From positions 62,931 to 126,930 of the forward strand of contig WIDE01000074.1 of NCBI GenBank assembly GCA_015039315.1: a DNA stretch of 64,000 nt. Reading direction: 5' to 3'. A program made the translations under genes and the position numbers. The number at the start of each line of letters is the position of its first letter. Positions within the stretch are counted from its first letter, which is position 1. Of this stretch, positions 1 through 8,814 are shown piece after piece. The stretch comes from Clavulina sp. PMI_390 (Eukaryota > Basidiomycota > Agaricomycetes > Cantharellales > Hydnaceae). A model generated the notes under the pieces. That model saw nothing but the letters and a program-made list of their open reading frames with translations. It ran no database searches and was not told the DNA's origin.

Positions 1-214
1 CTTGCACCTGCACGAGGAAGAGAGAAGGGCTGGCTGGGATCAAACATGGGATCGATAAGAGGAGATGGGTTGGATGGCATGGGACGTCCGCTGGTTGGCT
101 GTGAGCCTGTTGGTTGGGTCGTGGTCGTGGTCGTCGATGACTGGGACGTGGAGGCTTGTGTGCTGCGTGTGCAAGGTCAGGATGCCGATTGGACTTTCGG
201 GGAGGACTATTCTC

Positions 215-910
215 TTACCCTTCTTCATAACCCTCCTTCCTTAGACCAGGCATCAGTTTCTGCAGTACGGCCAACTTGTATTGGCCAACAAGATCCTTCA
301 CCCGGGCAGAAGAGATGAAAGCATGGACGAGTGGCGCAGCATCTTCTGCACTAGAGTCGTAGGGGAATGATGACTCGGAAGTGAAGTCGGCGATAACAAT
401 GTCGAGCGTCGTTGTCTTGTCATCCTGAAGATTTGACGTAGTCTTAGGATTAGGCGAGGACAGCGCATATAGTGAAGCTGTACAAACCTCCATAGCAATC
501 CCATGAATGACCATCCTTTTTGAGAGCTTGATCAACTTGAGTAGGAAGACGAGGCTGCTTTGATCGTGACGATAGCGGAAGGCAAATGAGTCTGGAGAAT
601 GCTTTGACCAGTCTTCAGGAAGCACGTTTTTCTCGCTCTGGACATCCGACGAGGAGTCATCAATGCCAACGAGGCGGAAACCAAGGATTGTCATAACGCT
701 GTGCAGCAGGATTGCCAGCCCATCTTGCGGCGTTTTTAGGATGCTTTGACCAGCAGGCAACAGTTCTTTGACTTTTGAGATGATAGCAGAGGGAACGCTG
801 TGCAGCAGGATTGCCAGCCCATCTTGCGGCGTTTTTAGGATGCTTTGACCAGCAGGCAACAGTTCTTTGACTTTTGAGATGATAGCAGAGGGATCGAGCG
901 CTTCAGCCAT
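215..910 (-). CDS. PI31-like proteasome regulator (PSMF1 N-terminal domain)
   Basis: Single-exon gene, 231 aa from the ATG at 908-910 (protein starts MAEALDPSAI). An in-frame Met lies 22 codons upstream, but that extension reads like leader sequence. The block with GFRLVG, then LPEDW, then FAFRYRHDQSS and FLLKLIKLSKRM fits the PI31 N-terminal (FP) domain. In characterised members this domain mediates dimerisation and binding to F-box or proteasome partners, and PI31 modulates 20S proteasome activity. The proline-rich C-terminal proteasome-inhibiting tail of animal PI31 is not obvious, and the protein ends in a short charged tail. A 33-residue segment at about residues 7-72 is present twice because of a perfect 99-bp DNA duplication (695-892). 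It is divergently transcribed from the gene at 1127. Family call fairly sure; whether the duplicated form folds is unknown. Confidence 0.75.
   Translation of the reverse strand: MAEALDPSAIISKVKELLPAGQSILKTPQDGLAILLHSVPSAIISKVKELLPAGQSILKTPQDGLAILLHSVMTILGFRLVGIDDSSSDVQSEKNVLPEDWSKHSPDSFAFRYRHDQSSLVFLLKLIKLSKRMVIHGIAMEVCTASLYALSSPNPKTTSNLQDDKTTTLDIVIADFTSESSFPYDSSAEDAAPLVHAFISSARVKDLVGQYKLAVLQKLMPGLRKEGYEEG
695..892. repeat. Perfect 99-bp tandem duplication inside the PI31-like gene
   Basis: Bases 695-793 and 794-892 look identical by eye over 99 bp. The length is a multiple of three, so the reading frame is kept and 33 residues (from SAIISKVKELLPAG to LLHSV) are encoded twice. No divergence between the copies is visible, which implies a very recent event or an assembly artefact. 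Confidence 0.95.
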
Positions 911-1126
911 GCTTGTAGTGGGTTTTTGGTGTTTGGGGGGGATGAAGAGCTGGAAGAAGGGGGGAATGGGAGTCAACGGCTGACGCAGTGCAAGCCCGAA
1001 ATATATATATTGGGTGGCACTGCCCAGTCCAATTCAGTTGGTTATTATATAAATAGTTCCCAGGCTCACCCCTCTTGACTCCTCGAACTCTCCGCACCTC
1101 CTGCACGCACTTTTCACACCACAAAT
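911..1126. promoter_or_regulatory. Divergent promoter between PI31-like gene and coiled-coil gene
   Basis: The 216-bp space separates two divergent start codons. Towards the plus gene there is a TATA-like TATATAAAT at 1046-1054, about 75 bp before the ATG, and a CCAAT at about 1029-1033. Towards the minus gene there is an alternating AT tract at 1001-1010 about 90 bp before its ATG, next to a CCAAT read on the minus strand. Spacing and motifs fit core promoters; function is inferred. Confidence 0.45.
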
Positions 1127-2527
1127 ATGAATTCTCAGCCTGGAAGACGACCTCAACAGACACTAGTAATGCCCCAGAGTAACCCCAAGGACATCGGCTC
1201 GATGACGAGCATATCAGAACTACGAGACTTGCGCAGACGAACAGAGGAGGAAATGAGGAGGTATGTGTGGATCACTGCTTCTCAACGTCTCCCGCCCCAG
1301 TTCTTGCTCATAAATCTCCCCGGGCGGTTTTATCAAGGTGTACGGACTCGATGCGAGAGGTCTTTCAGCGGCGACATAAGAAGATTGAGGCTCGTCTCGA
1401 ATACTTGGCCTCGATCAGGAAACTGACTTCCGAGGTTACCTCCGATCTCAACGATGTGCACATCAGCCATCCACCGGGGGGCGATGAATTCAAGGACGTG
1501 TCGATGGACGACGCTATCCTCGTGTCGTCTCCTACGACACAGCGGAGGAGATTTTCGCGGTATGGCGACGCAATGTCCCCGCCGTCAACATCAACATCGG
1601 TTCGTGGGGTATCCACCACCACTACCTCGGCTACTTCCGACAACAACACAACACACAGTCCGCGACGAATGAGCGTCAAGGAAAGAATAATAGCCGCCCC
1701 TATAAGTCCGGTATGTGTTTGACTTGTCCGGCTTTCCGCTCGCCGTATGTTTCTCTCACTAATGACAATCGCTCGTCCCACACCCATGGATATCGTCGAA
1801 TTTGCCTTCCCGTCCCTCGATCCATGCGAAATGATTTATACTCGTCTTATCAAATTATAGACTCAGGCTAATCGTCCGAATGCGAGCGGGCGATCCGTCC
1901 GCATCATGGACACTGCAACATCAATCAGGATACAAGAAGAAGATAATGCAAGGCGCGAGGCGGAGCGGCGCCAGAAAGCGGATGCGGTTGCTGCTCGTGA
2001 GCAGAAGATCCAAGAGCACACAGAACGAGCAGCGGCCACTGCGCGAGCCGAGACCGGAGGCAAGCAAGAATACGTCGAGGATATGGAACGGCGAGCGAGG
2101 ATATTGGCCTTCATGTGAGTATGACTCATTATCATCAATCATCACTACTTGGCAATTCTTCTCCACAAACAATCCTTTGTCTCGTTGTTTCTATATTGTT
2201 GACCCGTCCTATATGCTCATGTTTGTTGGACTATTTAGGAATTACCGCCCCGAGTCGGACGAGGAGGGTGACTACGACGATGATGACTCAGACGCATCAG
2301 AGCTCGACGACGAAGCGATGGCAGCTATGCTCGAGGCCGAGTTCGAGGATGGAACAAAGGGACAGGCAATCGTCGACCCTGACGGCCTTGAGGATATCAT
2401 CCGTGTTGATCCTGAACACTTGCTAGGCGTCCATCAGAGTTATCAACTTCAGGGGCAGCGGAGGAAAGGGCAAGTGGTGGTAGATGATGTTGAAGAGGAC
2501 GATGAGATGGATACTTCAGGGTCTTAA
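1127..2527 (+). CDS. Uncharacterised coiled-coil protein with acidic C-terminus
   Basis: Four exons join in frame: 1127-1260, 1338-1710, 1861-2114 and 2239-2527, giving 349 aa. Introns are 77-150 bp with GTATGT or GTGAGT donors and AG acceptors. I do not recognise the family. Residues about 25-75 are charged and helical (RRTEEEMRR, QRRHKKIEARLEYLAS). A Ser/Thr-rich disordered stretch follows (about 85-165). The third exon encodes a strong Arg/Glu/Ala helix (RREAERRQKADAVAAREQK), likely coiled coil. The last exon is acidic (SDEEGDYDDDDSDASELDDE) and ends in a Gln/Asp-rich tail. No signal peptide or membrane segment is visible. The composition suggests a nuclear or scaffold protein, but this is inference only. 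Confidence 0.7.
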
Positions 2528-3277
2528 GGCTATGATCTTCTATATTTGAATCTGATCCAGCCAACTCTTTGTGGATTGAAATCGCTGTTCTTCTTGGTGC
2601 CATGGTTCGCTTTCGGTCCATGTTTGCTTGCTTCACGCTCTGGGTTCCTCAAATAACGCACCTAATTGGCGAGGACACACAGGATGTGGCTCTTCGATCC
2701 TCTGGCCTGTTTGCCATCGTGATTACAGCCCAATCTCTTGATGCGATCGATCGTCTCGGGGAAGCTCATTTTACCTCAGCCTTGCGGCGGCTACTGATGA
2801 CATTTTTGGCGCCATGATGCGAGTCATGCTTTCAGGTTATCCGCAATTGGAGCCAATTGAATTCTGAGGTCGCTGTAGATCAACCACCCCCTCCGAGAGA
2901 TATAATTTTCGATAAGGAAACTGTGAAACCATAGGGTGCTTGGCGTCAATCTCTCAACACGTGTGCCACCCCCCTCGACTCCTAGTGACGAGATCCTTAT
3001 TGTCTTAGTGCCTTTTCGCTATTGCTATTCTTCCCTCGCGGACCTTTTCTTGGCGAAAATGCGCGATTTCCTCCGTTACCCTACTCCGATTCTTCTAAGG
3101 ATTGGCCCGACCATTCCGTGATCTCTTCGGCAAACGCGTGGAAAAGCAATGATGGCTGATATTAAATCAAAAGGTGGGTGGTTGACATCCATATTGAGCA
3201 ACGTCTTGCTCTCTACATACTCATAGTGTGCTTATAAGGCTCGCAGGTGCAGATACTGGCAGTCAGTCCCCTCGCTA
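2528..3277. other. Intergenic, nothing recognised
   Basis: About 750 bp between two plus-strand genes. Only short unsupported reading frames are present and no RNA gene or repeat was recognised. It should contain the 3' end of the upstream gene and the promoter of the kinase-like gene at 3278. Confidence 0.5.
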
Positions 3278-5558
3278 ATGAGCTCTGAGATGGACAACGA
3301 TACCCTTGACACGCCGACACCTCCAATTGGCAAGCTCTTCGCCACTATCCTGAATTACTCTGATGAGTCAATCAAATCTCCTCAGATCAAGAACTACTCT
3401 GAGTTTGAGGACTACTTGTGGTTGTCGCCCAATCTCGAGGATGTCCTTTATGACCACATACCCGATGATGAGTCGATCAGTCGTATCTGTCACTTGATAC
3501 TGAAGAGTCACTCATCTTCATCTGAGCTCGAGTTCCAACAACCTCGGGCGTTTGACCCCGATGGCATCCAACATGCGGAGCTAATTTTGCAGCCTTTGAG
3601 CAAATACGAGAGCGCCCCTTACTTCGTCATCGATGCTGTCAAGTCCACCATCTCAACGTACGGCCCAACGCTCGAACTTCAATACACTAACGGAGCATTA
3701 GATCAGGTACGAAATTTACGTTTGATGACCTGCTTGTGGCTTACGGTGATGCGATCTTCAGCGTGCCTGGGCCTCTCTTATCTCCTGGGGAGATATTCAG
3801 GAAGCTACTCACTTCTTTGCCAAATACGATACACCCGAAGCTCGGCTTGTTTTCAGGGTGATATGCCGGGAGCTTGTTCAGCCGATAGTTTCGCTTTGGT
3901 TCGAGGCTGTGGACATCTATAAGCCTACTCGTTTTGTAGCGAGTGAGTTCAAAAACCTCCCGCCTTTCAACCCCAGCCGCGATGTTGCCCCGACTATCGA
4001 GTATGTTTTCATCTGTAGTCTTAATATGTCTTCTTGCTGAGCCTTCAATCTCTGATTCTAGGGAATTTGACGCCATCGCGCACGGCATGGCGTCTGTGGG
4101 TCGAAGATCACAAAGCCCAATCGCCGATTCCATGTATGAAATACTGTCAAGTCAGGCCAAGGACGACGACGCGAAAGACAAGTTTGTGCCTTTCCTCCTG
4201 GAAAATAAGGAACTTTGTCATCTTGCTCGCCGTCTACCAGAGCAAATCGTTAAGCGCCTCGTTCACGCGGTAGAATGGGTACGTGTAGGCTACATGCTCG
4301 TGGCGGGGGCTGCTCTGACTGGAACTCAATTTCACCTCGTAGTACCTGACCAATCACCATACCGACCACCATACGCCGAGCCCTGGGAAGCTGGCTGAAC
4401 GGAGTCAATGCATAAAGCTAGCACAGGACGTGCTCAATGGTGCCCGCACTTTGTCCGATAGTCTTGTCATCCCGCGAGGTGAATTTCTTGGTAAGCGGGT
4501 TTTCTCTCGTAAGGGAAGTCAAGCGAAGGTGTACGGATATCGAGTTGGCCCAGAGATTCTGGCTGTGCGTTTTCCTTATGGTGATGAGGACGAATCTCAT
4601 TGGAGCCCATACTCAGCACGAGCACTGGAATATAAGGTCTGCAGCCTATCGTTTCTCTTGATCTTTTTTTTTTCGGGATTAAAAGGCTCGGGAATCGTCT
4701 TATTAGCGTTACAACCGCCTCATCCCGCTTTGGGCTGAACTTAAACACCCCAACATTGCCCCCATAAGGGGTGTCGTAGACTTCGTCCCCGATGACTGGG
4801 AAACGAGCAATCAACGACAACCATCCTTGATTTCAATCGTTACACCATCCTATAAGCGTCCACTATACGAGCATCCTCTTTGTAACACAAAGGAGTTCTG
4901 CAAGCTGGTGAGACACATCCTTTTCTTGGTGATGTTTATTGGACTGATCCCCGTATCTTAAGGTTCAAGGGATAATTGCTGGACTCAACTACATACACGC
5001 CCACAGCGCGATCCATGGTGATATACACTTGGTGCGATATTCAGAACTGTGTCAGTCGCCTTGCCGATCTCAGTCCTTCCCTAGAACAATATTCTCGTCG
5101 ATGCCAACGGAGAGCCTGTCATCATCGATTTAGGGATGGCACGCGTTGTTCACATCTTTGATCACAGTACCTCATTGGCCCCTTTCAGAACATATAAGGG
5201 CCGCTTCGTGGCCCCGGAAATGGTGAAAGAAAGGAACAACCGCGGACAACCAGGAAAACATTTGGAACTACTAAAGCCCACCTACTCGATGGACATCTTT
5301 TCATGCGGAATGACTCTCTTCTCTCTCACGCGTACGCCTGTTGGGCTCAGTCCAGGTCGTGGCTGGACGCAGATAACCAGTGATTTGGACAACATCACGG
5401 GCATTGCCAACATGAAAAAGCCTGCCCTTCTTTCTGGTCTTCTCTCAGACCGCTGGAGACTACTGGAGGAGTTGATTGCTGAGATGATGCGTCCGGATCC
5501 TGATAGCCGGCCTCGAGCGCAATCGGTTGTGGAAAGGGTGGCGTTTCTTACTAATTGA
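3278..5558 (+). CDS. Protein kinase-like protein with long N-terminal region
   Basis: Seven exons in frame: 3278-3706, 3762-4000, 4062-4278, 4343-4636, 4707-4907, 4963-5031 and 5085-5558, giving about 640 aa. The N-terminal ~310 residues are of unknown type. A kinase fold follows: a degenerate glycine loop (RKGSQAKVYGY), the beta-3 motif LAVRF at about residue 370 with Arg where the ATP-anchoring Lys is expected, and LKHPNIAPIRG. The catalytic loop HGDIHL+NNILVD is at about 478-488, the metal motif is DLG instead of DFG (about 498), and FVAPEM stands for the APE region. The HxD Asp, the loop Asn and the DLG Asp remain, so activity is possible but the Lys change makes it doubtful. The neighbouring gene at 6159 shares the 23-codon exon that ends in the catalytic loop, so the two are likely tandem duplicates. 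Confidence 0.75.
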
Positions 5559-6158
5559 ACCACGAGTTGTAATTGCGGCGTTTGAATCAACCAAACTTCA
5601 CTATAAACCAGTGTTTTCGACCCATAACAGATATTGAAGCAAGATGGCGGCCCAGAACACATGCTTGTAACACGGTTTCAGTGACCAGGACGGTGGTCTG
5701 GAGCACAATGCAGGGGCCTTGGTAAATCATCTTTTCACCGAGACACGTTAGCGTCCATGAATATTCAGATCAATAACTTGTAGATTAGATGATGTGGGAG
5801 TTGAGGTCGTACGGCGTTAGCTAGTAACGGCGCTTGTAGGGTGCCATACTGGAAGCCAATAGGAGGGGACCATTGGAGTTCGCGCTCGATGCAATTGACA
5901 CAGCCGGATTAGAAGAATCTTACTTTGCCGTGAATACGAGTAGAGATATAGACATATCTACTTGGAGATTAGGATGCTTGGTCGTCGTGACTAAACCTGA
6001 GGGTGCCCAGAGTTTGCATGCCTTGTTTGAACTTGTTTCGCACGTGATGGTTGGTGAACAACCACCCTGCTCGACTACTTCTGAGCTGTCCATCCCTCTG
6101 AGTCGGTTCATTTCCCCCAAACATACCTTATTGCTCAATCTCTTTTGAAAATTTCCTC
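5559..6158. other. Intergenic spacer between tandem kinase-like genes
   Basis: About 600 bp. A 91-codon open frame (5873-6148) shows no family resemblance and no clear splice link to the next gene. The segment probably holds the terminator of the first gene and the promoter of the second. Confidence 0.4.
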
Positions 6159-8189
6159 ATGGGTTCTGCTCTGAGTGCACGAAAACACTCAACACAGCTC
6201 GCCCGGGAACTTTCATTTGTGGAAGGAGCTCCTCCACTATTAGTGATCTCCATCCCACCATGTACTGCTCCAGAAAGACTACGAGGTTTCATGCGTTTGC
6301 ATTTCTACCGCTATGCAGAGAAACACTCTGAGCTTTCGCTTCATTCCACCCTTGATGAGGAGACGTTCAATATTCTCTTTAGAAACTTTGTTGACCAGGA
6401 GCGTCTCCCCGATCTGGATCCGAGCATCGACCCCTATGAGCTGTTCTTGACCGCACTCTCAAGGCTTTCAGACGACTGGTCAATTGTAAGTGGTGCTTTG
6501 CGACTAAAGTGCTCATTGCTTTAGCTATGCTCAATCTATGAGCAGGACTTCACTCAAATCTTTGATGAGACGCCGGGCGTCAACTATCCATCTACTCGAG
6601 ACTCTCTTTGCTCGCATATTGGACCTTTGGTAGTACTCTGGCTGGAAGAGCTACGCTCGGAGATCATTAGGTGGCGCGTGAGTGAAGGATTCCCTCAAGA
6701 GGTTTTGAGAGGCTCAGCGTAAGCATTGTGCCAATTATGACGGTTCCGCTGCATCTTACGACAAATTATAGTGTCATAGACCCTATAATGGCCGCCTTGA
6801 ATGAAATCCGGCGCGATTTCTGTCAGCCTCTCATATCAAGCTCTACACCACGGTCCTCCTGGGATGGTTGGTTATACGAGGTTGCACGCGACCCTAGACT
6901 TTCAAAAACGGCGACAGAGCTCAGAGGTAATCCATGTCGCCTACTTCTTGATGCTATTGACGAGGTGCTTGTTTTCCCATCATATTCTCGGTCAGAACTC
7001 AATAGTGCTTTGTTGTAGGAACTTCGCCGTTTATCGGACTTGCAAGGACCAGAAGCTATGTCCCTATTCCGTCTATATATTGCTATCGTACGCGGGAGTG
7101 GCGATTTCCCTTCGCGACTCTGGTGTGGGCCATCTTTTTTGGACGGCCCTGTGTACACGGCGATGGCTTCGACGCGTATGCGCCGCGCAATGGATTCATC
7201 CACCCCACGAACTATTTGTCGACCACTCGAACCAGATTTCGATGGGTACGCATCCGAAATATGGGAGTATCGCCAGGTATGCTCGCCTTTGTACACCGTG
7301 AGCCTGGGTTCTAACGACCTCCTCCCCTACGGGTAGAATTTCTTTGAAAGTATCGCCGTTTCTTCCCAGCTCTCTCATCGCCATCCAGCAATGCTCCCAC
7401 TCAAAGGCGTGGTCTGGAATCCATCACTGCGAGTACTCTGTTCCATTTATCCATTTATCCCCACCATCCCCCGGAGTTTTCCATTTGGATCACGTTCCAT
7501 ACTGGAAAATAAGTCAAAGTTCCGTCTGGTAAGCCGATCAACTACGGTTATAGACTATGATGATCATACATGCGGGTCCCAAGATGTTGAAAATTGCAGA
7601 AGGAGTTCTGTTTCTCCATAACCACGACATTGTGCACTCCGACATTCACTGGGTGACTATTTCTCCAAGCTGAACTACTATCCTGAATTCTGATTGGTCA
7701 CACCAATAGCCAAATATTATTCTTCATGAAGATTCAGACCAAGTGGAGCTCTGGAACTATGGCTGCAACCGTCTGTGGCATGACGATATTAGTGACCCCT
7801 GGCTTACAGACGCGCGACCCCACATGCCTGTTCTGCCTACTCAAGGACGCTTTCCAAGAACTGGTGACCTGTTTTGCTGCGCGATGGTATTTCTTGGGCT
7901 AGCAATCATCTCGGTCCCCGAGGCTGCATTTCTGGAAAGTCGTTTTACCTTATTCCGCGAACTCGCCCGGGAACTGCGCATGCGCCACGTCCATCTGATC
8001 CAAAACGAGCCTCCTCCTCCACCACCAACACAGCCTGAGATACTGAGCCTCCTTACTGAAATCCCACTGTCTGATGTACCTGGTTTCTGGGCGTTGCTTG
8101 TGAGGATGACGACAATGCACCCCGAGACGTGCGCCAGTGCGGAGGAGGTGGTCGAGTTTCTCAACGGTATTGTCGGTCAAGGTTCCTGA
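6159..8189 (+). CDS. Predicted pseudokinase, tandem relative of the upstream kinase
   Basis: Seven exons: 6159-6485, 6546-6718, 6772-6964, 7019-7276, 7337-7528, 7584-7652 and 7710-8189, giving about 563 aa. The end of exon 5 is the least certain part. The N-terminal part is alpha-helical and unknown. Kinase features are HPAMLPLKGVVWNPSLR (beta4-5 region), the helix LKIAEGVLFLHNHD, and a catalytic loop HSDIHW+PNIIL at about residues 399-408. The DFG position reads NYG (LWNYGCNRLW, about 420), so the metal-binding Asp is lost. No clear glycine loop or beta-3 Lys is seen. As in the upstream gene, a 69-bp exon ends exactly after the catalytic-loop motif, which supports common descent. Catalysis is improbable; a scaffold or decoy role is possible but unproven. 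Confidence 0.7.
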
Positions 8190-8814
8190 TTTAGACGTGT
8201 GCTGGGTGGAGCCCCATTGAATGCTACGTACAACTAACGGCTCTTCGGCTCGATGTCTACTATCACTAGTTTACTGGTCAGGAATCCTTCAGTCAGGAGT
8301 ACGGAGACGCAATTCTCAACGCAACGATGTACTTTGGTCGAGTTCTTCGCTTCTCAAAGTGGATAAGTTAGATCCCACGAGTAGTAGTTGATTCGATTCA
8401 ATAGCATTTTCGCAAGTCCTGAAATCCATTTTCTGTTTACTTCCTTCGTAGTGATAGTCGAGCTGTGAGTAGGCCTCGGCTACATTTATGCTACTAAACT
8501 GTTTGGGACAACTGACCAATATTTTGCTTAGTAGACAGCGTACAATGCTCTTGAACGTGGGCATGATAACCCAGCCCTTCGACGCCAAATGGACACCTGA
8601 AGTATTGATCGAATTGAGGTACTAAGGGCGATCAGTACAAAGGGGAAGGTGTGACCACCCAGTCAACACCACTACTGAAGCATCCCCAAAAACGAGAACG
8701 TATATCAAAGCTTCGGAAAAGGAAGAACAGCGGTACAGTCATAAAGCAACTTCAACTCGAGATGGAAATCGGAATATAGGCGAGGGTGAGAAAAGGGGGA
8801 TCGAAAGATAAGGT
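8190..8814. other. Intergenic, convergent 3' ends
   Basis: About 625 bp between the 3' ends of a plus-strand and a minus-strand gene. No gene, RNA or repeat is recognised. Confidence 0.45.
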
